From contig JBAQNA010000018.1 of NCBI GenBank assembly GCA_049303335.1, positions 1-28,154 on the forward strand: a DNA stretch of 28,154 bases, read 5' to 3'. Numbering within the stretch: the first letter of the stretch is position 1; each line of letters opens with the position of its first letter. The notes under the pieces are model-generated. The model was not told the DNA's origin and did not search any database. It was given only the letters and a program-made list of their open reading frames with translations. This document shows positions 7,499-14,969 of the stretch, piece after piece. The DNA comes from DAIDAN01 sp049303335 (GTDB lineage: Archaea; Aenigmatarchaeota; Aenigmatarchaeia; Aenigmatarchaeales; DAIDAN01). A program made the position numbers and the translations under genes.

Positions 7499-8317
7499 TT
7501 ATTCCTTTAATATTTTTAATCTATTCTTCATATTTCTATCCAACTCCTCAAATCTTTTGATTGATAAGTCTAAATATTGCTTTTCAATGTCAATACCAAT
7601 GAAATTTCTTCCGTAAAGGTAAGCCGCTAATCCAGTTGTTGAACTTCCAGTAAAAGGATCAAGAATCAAATCATTCTTATTCGTACTTGCTAAAACAATT
7701 CTTTTTAACAAATCAAAGGGTTTTTGAGTCGGGTGCTTTCCAAATCTTTTTTCTATCGGTTTTGGCGTATTAATTGACCAAACAGATCTCATTTGCAAAC
7801 CCGACTTTTTTAGTTGGTCTTCTGGCCAACTGCCGTTTTTTATAATTTCATAATTAAAAATATGTTTTGCTCCTTTTTCTTTTCTCGCCCAAAGCAAAGT
7901 TTCATGGCTGGCAGTAAAAAAACGGCAGCTTAGGTTTGGAGAAGCATTTGGCTTGAACCATGCAATATCATTAAGAAAATGAAAGCCGTTAATTTCCAAA
8001 GCAAAACCGCATTGATAAATTGAATGATATGTCCCGCTAATCCAGATAGTTCCATTAGGTTTTAAAATTCTTCTGCATGCTTTGATCCATTCAGTATGAA
8101 ATTCAAAATTCTTTTTCGTTCCGTTGCTTAAATCCCAATCACCTTTTTTTACGCTAACCATTTTTCCATTTTGGCAAGTAAAGCTGCCGCTTGAAAGAAA
8201 ATATGGGGGATCAGCGAAAATCATATCAACCGAGTTTTCAGGCAGGTCATTTAAAACATCAAGACAGTTCCCTTGAAAGAGCTTAAATTTCGGTTTTTCG
8301 TAAAATGGTTCTGGCAT
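7499..8317 (-). CDS. Beta-class DNA methyltransferase (adenine-N6 or cytosine-N4)
   Basis: Encodes 272 residues. Motif IV (FADPPYFLSSG) comes near the N terminus and motif I (LILDPFTGSSTTGLAAYLYGRNFIGID) near the C terminus, the order that defines the beta class. KHPTQKPFDLL is the conserved motif before motif I. Between motifs IV and I lies the probable target-recognition part. It should protect host sites from the adjacent MutH-like nuclease. The frame is open 50 codons upstream, but the extra residues are low-complexity. The ATG at 8317 gives the usual N terminus just before the NCLDVLNDLPENSVDMIF strand and has a TATA box at the right distance. It is AT-rich, like its partner. Confidence 0.9.
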   Translation of the reverse strand: MPEPFYEKPKFKLFQGNCLDVLNDLPENSVDMIFADPPYFLSSGSFTCQNGKMVSVKKGDWDLSNGTKKNFEFHTEWIKACRRILKPNGTIWISGTYHSIYQCGFALEINGFHFLNDIAWFKPNASPNLSCRFFTASHETLLWARKEKGAKHIFNYEIIKNGSWPEDQLKKSGLQMRSVWSINTPKPIEKRFGKHPTQKPFDLLKRIVLASTNKNDLILDPFTGSSTTGLAAYLYGRNFIGIDIEKQYLDLSIKRFEELDRNMKNRLKILKE

Positions 8318-8338
8318 AAGATAATATGATAAAATAAG

Positions 8339-8347
8339 CTTATAAAA
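8339..8347 (-). promoter_or_regulatory. TATA-like box of the methyltransferase-endonuclease operon
   Basis: On the minus strand TTTTATAAG is centred about 26 bases before the ATG at 8317. There is no ribosome binding site, so the methyltransferase mRNA is probably leaderless. This supports the 8317 start over the longer frame. Confidence 0.55.
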
Positions 8348-8386
8348 TTGTTGTTTTTGAAGAAATAAAACAATAAAAAAACTTTT

Positions 8387-8423
8387 GCGGGAAAGGCGCA
8401 AGCGCGCGCAGCGCCCCTCCCGC
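8387..8423. repeat. GC-rich imperfect palindrome between the R-M operon and ftsZ
   Basis: GCGGGA (8387-8392) pairs with TCCCGC (8418-8423). After a small internal loop, GGCGC (8395-8399) pairs with GCGCC (8411-8415), with an apical AAGCGCGCGCA. It is a GC island in very AT-rich surroundings, upstream of the methyltransferase promoter. It could be a transcription boundary, a remnant of insertion or a structured RNA. The rest of 8318-8586 shows nothing gene-like. Confidence 0.5.
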
Positions 8424-8586
8424 TGAAAATTAAAAAAGACAATATGATTTGAAATGAAAAAAAGCATTATGGATTGTGCACAAAAAAATAAAAGCGGCGC
8501 CGTTTAGGCTTTCGCCCATTAAGCGCCAAACTTTAGTTTCTTCTGTTCAAGCCATGATGCGTTTCTCAAATTCATCTCATACCGTC

Positions 8587-9741
8587 TTATCGAAGCATCG
8601 GTATTCCGAGCTCGTTCTCGACGCTTCTTGCCGCCTGTTCCCTTGAAACAGGTCCTAGCAGGTACGGGCTCTTTACTCCCGTTATTATTGCTATTACCTG
8701 CACCTTTCCAGTGTATTCTGGAACAACTCTTGCGCCCCACATGACCTGCGCCTCCGGAGACAGCCTCTTTGAAATCATTTCTCCTGCCTCGTTTATCTCG
8801 GCCAGCGTGCAGTCGTGTCCGCAGACAACGTGCACAAGCGCTCCCAATGCTCCCGAGTAGTCTACCTCGAGCAGCGGGTGGTTTATCGCCTTCAGCACCG
8901 CGTCCTTGATCTTCTGCTGGCTGTCGCTCTCGCCGACACAGATTGCTGAGACGCCTCCTGCGCTCATTATGGTTTTCACGTCAGCGAAGTCCAAGTTGAC
9001 GAGCGAAGGCACGGTTATTGTCTCGACGATTCCCTTTATCATCATCGAGATGAGCTCGTCTGCAAGCGCGAATGCCTGCGCAAGCGGCAAAGAACCGGCA
9101 TATTCCAAAAGTTTTTGGTTCTCTATCACTACGACGGTGTCCGTTACCTGCCTCAATCTCGCCAGTCCGTCTTCCGCTTTCTGGATGCGGGAGCCTTCCA
9201 TCTTGAAAGGCATTGTAACCGCACCGACCACAATCGCACCCATGCTCTTTGCAATCTCCGCAACAACCGGAGCCGAGCCTGTTCCTGTTCCTCCTCCCAT
9301 TCCTGCCGTTATGAAGACCAAGTCTACTCCTTCGAGCATTTGCTTAATCTGCGTGCGCTGCTCTGTTGCCGCCTTCTCTCCCACGCTCGGATATCCGCCC
9401 GCGCCCAAGCCGCGCGTTGTATCCTTTCCTATAAGGATTTTTTTGTCAGCCTTTACTATTGCCAAGTGTTTTGCATCTGTGTTTAACGCTATTATCTCCG
9501 CTCCCGACGCGCCCATCTCGTGCAATCTTGTTATTGTGTTTGTCCCGCCTCCGCCGCAGCCGACAACCATTATTTTTGCGCGGTGCATGTCAACGCCGAA
9601 TTCCTCCTTTACCTTGCTTTCCCAGTCGACGTTTGCCGCTTCCGCACTCTCTATTCTCCCCTGTATCCCGGGAGCCGAAATTTTTGCTGCCGAACCCGAT
9701 CCGAATGCCTTGTTGAATGCCGATTGAACCAACGAATCCAT
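8587..9741 (-). CDS. ftsZ: Cell-division GTPase FtsZ
   Basis: Encodes 384 residues. It has the tubulin/FtsZ signature GGGTGTGSAP (about 149-158), the N-terminal nucleotide-binding loop VVGCGGGGTNTITRL (about 59-73), NTDAKHL, and the T7 synergy loop NLDFADVKTIMS (about 249-260) that completes GTP hydrolysis in the neighbouring subunit. It forms the division ring at mid-cell. The N-terminal extension of about 50 residues is Ala/Ser-rich. The frame is open for 54 more codons upstream, but the ATG at 9741 has GAGGT about eight bases before it, whereas the longer N terminus is unlike FtsZ. A TATA-like stretch lies near 9820-9835 on the minus strand. Confidence 0.97.
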   Translation of the reverse strand: MDSLVQSAFNKAFGSGSAAKISAPGIQGRIESAEAANVDWESKVKEEFGVDMHRAKIMVVGCGGGGTNTITRLHEMGASGAEIIALNTDAKHLAIVKADKKILIGKDTTRGLGAGGYPSVGEKAATEQRTQIKQMLEGVDLVFITAGMGGGTGTGSAPVVAEIAKSMGAIVVGAVTMPFKMEGSRIQKAEDGLARLRQVTDTVVVIENQKLLEYAGSLPLAQAFALADELISMMIKGIVETITVPSLVNLDFADVKTIMSAGGVSAICVGESDSQQKIKDAVLKAINHPLLEVDYSGALGALVHVVCGHDCTLAEINEAGEMISKRLSPEAQVMWGARVVPEYTGKVQVIAIITGVKSPYLLGPVSREQAARSVENELGIPMLR

Positions 9742-9932
9742 ACCTAAGACCTCTTTAGCACAAAAGAGCCTGTTAAAAATGAATTGCCTTTTGTGCGTTT
9801 TTTTTAAACTATAGTTTTTGAAATATATATTAGAAAAGCAAAACGCTTTTAAAGCGCCAAAGATAATTATGACTTGCGAGCAGGAAATTCGGAAAAGCTT
9901 CAAGAATCTAAAGAACTTTGCTCAAACCTATT
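9742..9932. promoter_or_regulatory. ftsZ upstream region with AT-rich promoter and short palindromes
   Basis: Reading toward ftsZ, the minus strand has AATATATATTTC (about 9820-9831) as the likely TATA element, and an A/T tract with ACTATAGTTTAAA at about 9804-9816. The palindrome CGCTTTTAAAGCG (9844-9856) and the stem AAAAGC/GCTTTT (9834-9850) lie just upstream and could be operators. No coding frame is supported here. Confidence 0.4.
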
Positions 9933-10073
9933 TTTGACTGCTTAAGTCAAATTCGGACGCCAATCCGAACCAAAATACGAAATCTGCCAAGGTTCCGTAT
10001 GTCAAATGCAATGCATGCAACAAACTGCGCCAACAGTTTTTTGCAAAACAAACTTTGTCGCCAAACAAAGTTT
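9933..10073. other. Array of four tandem hairpins sharing a YGCCAA hexaloop (candidate structured RNA or DNA element)
   Basis: Four consecutive stems have unrelated stem sequences but nearly the same six-base loop. H1: TTCGGA/TCCGAA, loop CGCCAA (9952-9969). H2: ATACG.AATC/GGTT.CGTAT, loop TGCCAA (9975-10000, one mismatch, one G-T pair). H3: TGCAA.AAACTG/CAGTTT.TTGCA, loop CGCCAA (10016-10045, one mismatch). H4: AAACTTTGT/ACAAAGTTT, loop CGCCAA (10050-10073). A fifth stem TTTGACT/AGTCAAA with loop GCTTA (9933-9951) precedes them. On the minus strand the loops read TTGGCR, and a TATA-like TTTATAAGC (10114-10122) would direct transcription through the array toward ftsZ. It could be an untranslated leader, a small RNA or a protein-binding DNA array. 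There is no protein-coding frame. Confidence 0.6.
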
Positions 10074-10145
10074 CTAATTCTAAAGGAACAGTAAACTAAA
10101 TTGAATGGAAGATGCTTATAAACATTTATATTCTGAGAAATATAG

Positions 10146-10153
10146 AACGTATG
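10146..10153. repeat. Target-site duplication, left copy
   Basis: AACGTATG abuts the left end of the transposon and is repeated exactly at 16260-16267 beyond the right end. Eight bases is the duplication length expected for IS6-family elements. Confidence 0.85.
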
Positions 10154-10265
10154 GGTTGTGTTCAGTTTTAGGGTGTCAATTTAGGGTGTTCAAATAGGGT
10201 GGTAAGTTCTTACTTTTTTAGGTTTTGTTGAAATAGTCGGGTTTCTGTTGAAAAAGTCCGATTTC
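10154..10265 (+). repeat. Left transposon end with iterated terminal motifs
   Basis: The terminal motif recurs: TGTTCAGTTTTAGGGTGT (10159-10176), CAATTTAGGGTGT (10177-10189), TGTTCAAATAGGGTGGT (10187-10203), then two abutting 20-base units, TGTTGAAATAGTCGGGTTTC (10226-10245) and TGTTGAAAAAGTCCGATTTC (10246-10265), which match at 17 of 20 positions. The first three GGG cores are spaced 13 bases apart. Such iteration suggests several transposase-binding sites. The R-M gene stops three bases inside the last unit. Confidence 0.75.
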
Positions 10266-10268
10266 TCT

Positions 10269-12995
10269 CTATTTCAAACTCTCCTCAATGATTTTCTTTT
10301 CATCTTCCGTTATTCCGTATAGCTTGTAGACAAGTTCGTCAATCTCGGCAGCAATTTCATTTATTTCCTCTTCCAGTTTTGTTCTTGCATCTTTTCTTTT
10401 ATCACTAATCTGATTAAGACGCTTGTTTAGAGAAATAATTTTATCAACTAAATCGATAAATGGTTGTTGTTTTTCATGAGGGATGTTTTTAATAGGAAAT
10501 TTCTCCAAATCTGCGGTTCTTATTTGAGGTTGTTTACCTTTCTGGTATCTGATTATACCTTTTTTGAGTGAATAAAATGTCGCCAATTTAGAATTAATTA
10601 TAGAAAGTAGATATTTCAGTTCTATCGGTACGTTTTTCTCTTTTTTTGTTATTGTATGCAGGCTTCTCAAACCATATAAATTGGAATCATCATATGAGCC
10701 AATTAAACTCATAGCACTTTGACGCACAAATAATTTCTGTTGATTGAATCTTTCTTCATTTCCGGATGCAAATATAACATTTTTGCCTGTTTCGGACACG
10801 TTCTTATTTTCTCTAATTAATTTTTGCTCATAATTCTTATCAAAAAGAACATAGTCTTCTCCGTTCCATGTAATTATGTATTTATCAGGCAATCCTTTGC
10901 TGCCGTTTATCACAGGATGATATTTGTTGTTATATTTCTTATTGCTGATAAATAAGTCTCTTAAAGCCCCAAATTCTAAACCACAAATAACTTCAAAATA
11001 TATACCCAAATTTATAGAATTTCTTTCACAATTCTCTAAAATATAAGAATTATTCTTTTCAATATAATCAAATTTATGGTCTATATCTTTCATCCATAAT
11101 TCTTGAGATATTGTTATTGCTTTTCCAAGAATACCTTTCTGATATTGTATTTTGTTTCTTTTCAATTTCTCTATATCTTTGCATTTTTGCAGAATTAATA
11201 TAATCTGACCGCTTCCAACATTCTCAAATTCTTCTAAATCAGTTATAATTTTTAAGATTCTTGAATTGTTTAAAATATAATTTCTTAAATCTTTGTAAGC
11301 ATTCTCAAATATTCCAATATCAATTATGAATCCAAGATAACCATTTTCCTTTAAAATACTCAATCCTTTTTCTATGAAGAACATTATTGTGTTAAAACTT
11401 CCTGTCTTTTCTTTATTGTCTATGAATTCATAATTATTTTTGTAGTAGATTCTTTCTTTTTCTGACAAGTCTTTTTTCTGTCTTGAATAATAGGCTATGT
11501 ATGGAGGGTTTCCAATCACAACATCAAAACCGCCTTCTTGATTGACTTCCTTAAACTTCTTTTCCCATTTAAAAGCATTATTTTTATCAGTTTCTTCATC
11601 ATCTATGAGACTATTGCCTCGCTTTATATTGTTATTTAAATCAGGCAATCTTTCTCTTTCCTCTATTTTCAAGAAAAGATTCAGCTTTGCAATCTCAACC
11701 GCTTTATCATCCAAATCCACACCATAAATATTTTTTGTTAAAATATTATTTTTCACTTCTTTGTTTATCTCTTCTTTTTTATAAGATTCAGAAATAACAT
11801 CAAACACCTTAATTAAGAACGAGCCTGAGCCGCAGGCAGGGTCAATTACTCTTATTGAAGATATACTTTTGTCTTTTAATGTCTCAGAAACAGTATTCTT
11901 TACAATAAAGTCAACTATGTGAGTAGGAGTGTAATAGATACCTTGTTCTTTCTGATGAGCATGGTTTTCGGTAATTCTCTTTCTTTTTAAAAGAAAGTTT
12001 AAATAATCTTCATAGACAGAGCCTAAAATATCTGCATTTATGGATTCAAAATTATATTCAGCACCCACGTCTTCAGCAATATAAAGTTGTTCTATAATCT
12101 CTGCTAAAACATTATCATGAATTTTTACATTTTCACACAAATCATCTTTCCTAAATATGCTACTGTCATAAATCTTGTCATACTCATGAAAAATTGTGAA
12201 TAAATGCTCTAAAAGGGATTTGCCGTTCTTATTTCCTTTCCAATCTTCTAAGTAGAATCTCAGGGTAGAGGAGGGTTTTGCTTCCAACTCTTTATCTTCG
12301 CTTACCCTAATAAAAATAAATCTGTTTATTATTTTTTGAACTATATCATCCCTGTCATCTTCGGATAATGACTTGTTAAAACTTTTGATATCATTCGATA
12401 GTCTTTCTCTCCAATTTTTAAGGTCATTGAAAAGATGTCTTTCTATTGTTAAATCCGATGATATGGGTATTCTGTTCAATTTCTTTCCCACATCTTTTGC
12501 TACCCTATCAATTTCTCCAGTAAGAAAGCTTTCCTTGCTAAGATGCCATAGCCTATCAAACACATCAGGATGTTTTAAACATTCTTCTATGTTTTCTATC
12601 TCAAATATTTTTTTATCCTTATCTTTCCATTTTGAATTAAACAAAATTAGGCGTTTAAAATTTGATAAAGCCACATATTCTAATTTAGAACCCCACCCAT
12701 ATCCGATTGCCTGTTTAAATTCCCTTTGAGCCCAAGAGACTTTAATATCTTTGGCTTCTAAGAACAGCTTATCGGTATTATCAATTTTAAATTTGAAATC
12801 AACCCTTCTGGAAGTAGGGCCTGGATGCCTTTCTTTATAAATGTCATCAATATCCCATCCTAAGACCTTTTTAAAGAGCTCTTCTATTAACTGCTTAACA
12901 TCTTCCTCATTTTCCAGCCTTCCCTCCTTATCCCAACGTTTGAATCTTTCGATAACTTCAAGCAGATTTTTTCTTCCTTCTTCTTTGGTAATCAT
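10269..12995 (-). CDS. Single-chain restriction-modification enzyme (type IIG / Eco57I-like)
   Basis: Encodes 908 residues, typical for type IIG enzymes. Residues about 30-130 resemble the HsdR-type N-terminal nuclease, with a PD-(D/E)xK-like set D66 and E80-x-K82 (FLEAK). Residues about 180-345 form a helical linker. The gamma-class adenine methyltransferase has QGIYYTP, motif I DPACGSGSF (385-393) and motif IV NPPY (496-499). Residues about 680-860 form a TaqI-like target-recognition domain, closed by a coiled coil (KRLNQISDKRKDARTKLEEE). One chain should both cut and methylate. A TTG codon lies 15 bases upstream in frame, but the ATG at 12995 sits at leaderless distance from the TATA box. 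It is AT-rich and is cargo of the transposon. Confidence 0.88.
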   Translation of the reverse strand: MITKEEGRKNLLEVIERFKRWDKEGRLENEEDVKQLIEELFKKVLGWDIDDIYKERHPGPTSRRVDFKFKIDNTDKLFLEAKDIKVSWAQREFKQAIGYGWGSKLEYVALSNFKRLILFNSKWKDKDKKIFEIENIEECLKHPDVFDRLWHLSKESFLTGEIDRVAKDVGKKLNRIPISSDLTIERHLFNDLKNWRERLSNDIKSFNKSLSEDDRDDIVQKIINRFIFIRVSEDKELEAKPSSTLRFYLEDWKGNKNGKSLLEHLFTIFHEYDKIYDSSIFRKDDLCENVKIHDNVLAEIIEQLYIAEDVGAEYNFESINADILGSVYEDYLNFLLKRKRITENHAHQKEQGIYYTPTHIVDFIVKNTVSETLKDKSISSIRVIDPACGSGSFLIKVFDVISESYKKEEINKEVKNNILTKNIYGVDLDDKAVEIAKLNLFLKIEERERLPDLNNNIKRGNSLIDDEETDKNNAFKWEKKFKEVNQEGGFDVVIGNPPYIAYYSRQKKDLSEKERIYYKNNYEFIDNKEKTGSFNTIMFFIEKGLSILKENGYLGFIIDIGIFENAYKDLRNYILNNSRILKIITDLEEFENVGSGQIILILQKCKDIEKLKRNKIQYQKGILGKAITISQELWMKDIDHKFDYIEKNNSYILENCERNSINLGIYFEVICGLEFGALRDLFISNKKYNNKYHPVINGSKGLPDKYIITWNGEDYVLFDKNYEQKLIRENKNVSETGKNVIFASGNEERFNQQKLFVRQSAMSLIGSYDDSNLYGLRSLHTITKKEKNVPIELKYLLSIINSKLATFYSLKKGIIRYQKGKQPQIRTADLEKFPIKNIPHEKQQPFIDLVDKIISLNKRLNQISDKRKDARTKLEEEINEIAAEIDELVYKLYGITEDEKKIIEESLK

Positions 12996-13016
12996 AGAGA
13001 AGATATTCAAAAGCTC

Positions 13017-13024
13017 TTATTTAA
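13017..13024 (-). promoter_or_regulatory. TATA-like box of the transposon-borne R-M gene
   Basis: On the minus strand TTAAATAA is centred about 25 bases before the ATG at 12995, with no ribosome binding site between. This indicates a leaderless mRNA separate from the two regulator genes upstream. Confidence 0.45.
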
Positions 13025-13072
13025 TCTTTTCTTAGAAGCAATGTCTTTTTGACAAAGAAACCTAAATAAATT

Positions 13073-13273
13073 TTATAGAACTGCCCAGTATATCCTGTTT
13101 CCCCTCCTACCATACCTAACTATCTTTCTCCTGTACATGGCTATCAGATGCTCCTTTGCGGTTCTCCAGTTTATCCCAAGCTTGTCCGCTATCTTCTTCG
13201 TGGTCAGTGGTCTTCCATAGCCTATCAGAAGCCTGTATATGTCCCTTTCATACACGTTTCTTAGCTCCGCCAT
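13073..13273 (-). CDS. Small winged-helix DNA-binding protein
   Basis: Encodes 66 residues. The helix-turn-helix is plain: YRLLIGYGRPLTTKKIADKL, then GINWRTAKEHLIAMYRRKIV, then a basic wing GRRGNRIYWAVL. The whole protein is a single DNA-binding domain, probably a dimeric regulator. It starts inside the end of the AbrB-like gene (26 bases overlap), so the two are translated from one mRNA. Its position before the R-M gene, in the same direction, suggests control of the R-M gene or of the divergent transposase operon. The precise family is not identified. Confidence 0.75.
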   Translation of the reverse strand: MAELRNVYERDIYRLLIGYGRPLTTKKIADKLGINWRTAKEHLIAMYRRKIVRYGRRGNRIYWAVL

Positions 13274-13496
13274 TTTTTACCTCCCTCTCAAGCACCATTT
13301 TTAATATCGCTTTCTCTCCCTTGACTTTCGGCATCTCAAGGAAGCAGTCCATCTTCATGCCTTTCTCCAGTTTCAAGGCTCTTGAATATTCCGTGGGTAT
13401 CTTTGCAAAAAACTGCCGTCCATCGAACAAAAGCGTTACTGGCTTCCTGTCTTCCCTGTAAAATTTCTCCGCCTTATCCTCAAAATCCTTTGCCAT
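13248..13496 (-). CDS. AbrB/SpoVT-like transcription regulator
   Basis: Encodes 82 residues. The core VTLLFDGRQFFAKIPTEYSRAL followed by LEKGMKMDCFLEM has the pattern of an AbrB (swapped-hairpin) DNA-binding domain: a strand, IPxEYxxAL, and KGM before a second strand. Such dimers often act as repressors of their own operon or as antitoxins. It is the first gene of a two-gene operon facing the exonuclease-transposase operon. Palindromes TAGTATTAAATACTA and relatives lie in the shared promoter region and are the obvious operators for this protein or its winged-helix partner. Assignment rests on motif pattern only. Confidence 0.6.
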   Translation of the reverse strand: MAKDFEDKAEKFYREDRKPVTLLFDGRQFFAKIPTEYSRALKLEKGMKMDCFLEMPKVKGEKAILKMVLEREVKNGGAKKRV

Positions 13497-13505
13497 AGGT
13501 TAGAT

Positions 13506-13630
13506 TAGTATTAAATACTATATAAAAATATGCTTTTTGTAGTACTAATAATTTGTTACTTATAGATAGCTTTAAATAGATTAAACTCTAATACATAACT
13601 AATAGTACTAAATACTATGTAGTGATACTA
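13506..13630. promoter_or_regulatory. Divergent promoter region with four TAGT/ACTA palindromes (operators)
   Basis: Palindromes are TAGTATTAAATACTA (13506-13520, perfect), TAGTACTA (13540-13547), TAGTACTAAATACTA (13603-13617, 13 of 15 bases as the first) and TAGTGATACTA (13620-13630). The first lies between the minus-strand TATA (about 13521-13530) and the AbrB-like start codon. The last two lie between the plus-strand TATA-like TTTAAATA (13571-13578) and the exonuclease ATG at 13630, and the last touches that ATG. A regulator bound here would control both operons, so the transposase genes are likely repressed by the element's own regulator. Confidence 0.65.
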
Positions 13631-14133
13631 TGAAGAAATGCGTAATCGATATTGAATCTGACGGCCTTGACCCGAAAGAGGGCAGGATAGTCTGCATTGG
13701 CACGAAAGACGTAGATACTGGCAAGACAGTAGTCTTTCACGACGAAGACGAGAAGCAGATGTTAGAAGACTTCATGGAATACTATCACAGCAGCGATTTT
13801 GGAGAGCTTATAGGCTACAACGTACTTTTTGACTTCCGATTTATTTTTGCGCGATGCCTGAAACATGGAATAAAATCAAACGGTTTTTTCAAATCGATAA
13901 TAACAGACCTTATGGTTATCATGAAATCAGTAAGGAACATGTACAGCTACAACAAGCCTGGAACGCTCGACGAATGGTCTCTGTTTCTTTTTGAATCAGG
14001 AAAGATTCCGCTTGCAGACAACATCGGAGAACTGTACAGACAAGGAAAGGTTTCAGAAATAATACAATACAACAAGCAGGATGTCGAACTGACTTTCAAG
14101 CTGTGGGAGAGGGTGCAGCAGGTGTTAAAATGA
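13630..14133 (+). CDS. DEDDy-type 3'-5' exonuclease (DnaQ/PolB exonuclease-like)
   Basis: Encodes 167 residues, a stand-alone exonuclease domain. The Exo I motif is VIDIESDGL (D7, E9). Exo II is GYNVLFDFRFI (N64, D68). Exo III is YNKQDVELT (Y147, D151), the YxxxD form of the DEDDy group, closest to the proofreading domain of B-family polymerases. All four metal-binding acidic residues and the tyrosine are present, so it should degrade DNA or RNA from 3' ends. Its stop codon overlaps the transposase start (ATGA), so the two are translationally coupled. A role in processing transposition intermediates is inference from this coupling. Confidence 0.85.
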   Translation: MKKCVIDIESDGLDPKEGRIVCIGTKDVDTGKTVVFHDEDEKQMLEDFMEYYHSSDFGELIGYNVLFDFRFIFARCLKHGIKSNGFFKSIITDLMVIMKSVRNMYSYNKPGTLDEWSLFLFESGKIPLADNIGELYRQGKVSEIIQYNKQDVELTFKLWERVQQVLK

Positions 14134-14969
14134 AATGCAACAAATGCGGCTCGGAGAATGTCATAAGATATGGAATAAGAAAGAACAGGCATGAAGCCTT
14201 ACAGAGGTATCTCTGCAAGCAATGCAGCAGCAGGTTCATAGAAAGAAATGTCATGAACAACACAAGAAGAAAGGCGGAACTATTGACTGTCTCGCTTGAC
14301 CTCTATTTCAAGGGCTTGTCGTTAAGAAAAGTGAAAGACCACCTGCACCAGTTCTATAATGTAAAAATGTCTCACACGACCATACTCAACTGGATTTACA
14401 AGTTCTCCATGTTTGCCTCGCAGAACTTCGGTGGAATGAAGATAAAATCATCCGAAGAGTGGAACGCGGACGAGACTGTGCTTTATTTCAAGAGAAACCC
14501 TTATTGGATGTGGAATGTGCTTGACAAGAAGACAAAATTTCTCGTGGCCTTCCAGCTTGCGAAATACAGGACGATAGAAGAATGCGATGTCTTCAAGAAC
14601 GCGAGAAAGGCGACAGAGAACATTCCTAAGCTCATTACAACAGATTCCTTCATGGGATACCCGAAGATGATAAGCGAAAGCTTTCCTGAATCGAGCCACA
14701 AGAGAATAAAGGGAATCCAGCAGAAGAAGTATTCCAACACGATAGAGAGGTTTCACAGCAATGTCAAGGAGCGCTACAAGGTGATGCGCGGATTCGGGTC
14801 TGAGAACGGCGCAAATCTCATTCTGAACGGATGGAAGACATACTACAATTTCGTGAGACCTCACATGGGAATAGGCAACATAACACCGGCACAGGCAGCC
14901 GGAATAAACCTTAACCTCGGAAGGAATAAGTGGAACGGCCTGATTGAATCAGCCAAGAGGGTGTCATGA
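14130..14969 (+). CDS. IS6/IS240-like DDE transposase
   Basis: Encodes 279 residues. It has an N-terminal zinc ribbon (C3, C6, C29, C32), then a helix-turn-helix region (KGLSLRKVKDHL ... MSHTTILNWIY), then the RNase H-like DDE core. The acidic residues are D114 (WNADETVLYF), D172 (ITTDSFMGYPK) and E206 (YSNTIERFHS), with about 34 residues between the last two as in IS6 elements. The end KTYYNFVRPHMGIGNITPAQAAGI is also typical. The start is the ATG overlapping the exonuclease stop, with GGTG just before. An earlier in-frame GTG (14103) would add nine residues without reason. The gene appears intact and is the expected mover of the 10154-16259 element. Confidence 0.92.
   Translation: MKCNKCGSENVIRYGIRKNRHEALQRYLCKQCSSRFIERNVMNNTRRKAELLTVSLDLYFKGLSLRKVKDHLHQFYNVKMSHTTILNWIYKFSMFASQNFGGMKIKSSEEWNADETVLYFKRNPYWMWNVLDKKTKFLVAFQLAKYRTIEECDVFKNARKATENIPKLITTDSFMGYPKMISESFPESSHKRIKGIQQKKYSNTIERFHSNVKERYKVMRGFGSENGANLILNGWKTYYNFVRPHMGIGNITPAQAAGINLNLGRNKWNGLIESAKRVS

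Noticed and set aside
8906..9727. 273-codon open frame antisense to ftsZ
   Set aside because: It lies wholly within ftsZ, has no binding site and its product is a low-complexity mirror of FtsZ codons.
9933..10073. CRISPR array or integron attC array
   Set aside because: There are no long direct repeats with spacers, no cas or integrase genes, and only the loop, not the stem sequence, is shared.
10167..10205. Telomere-like TTTAGGG repeats
   Set aside because: Only three imperfect 13-base units, and they belong to the transposon end motif that also occurs inverted at the right end.
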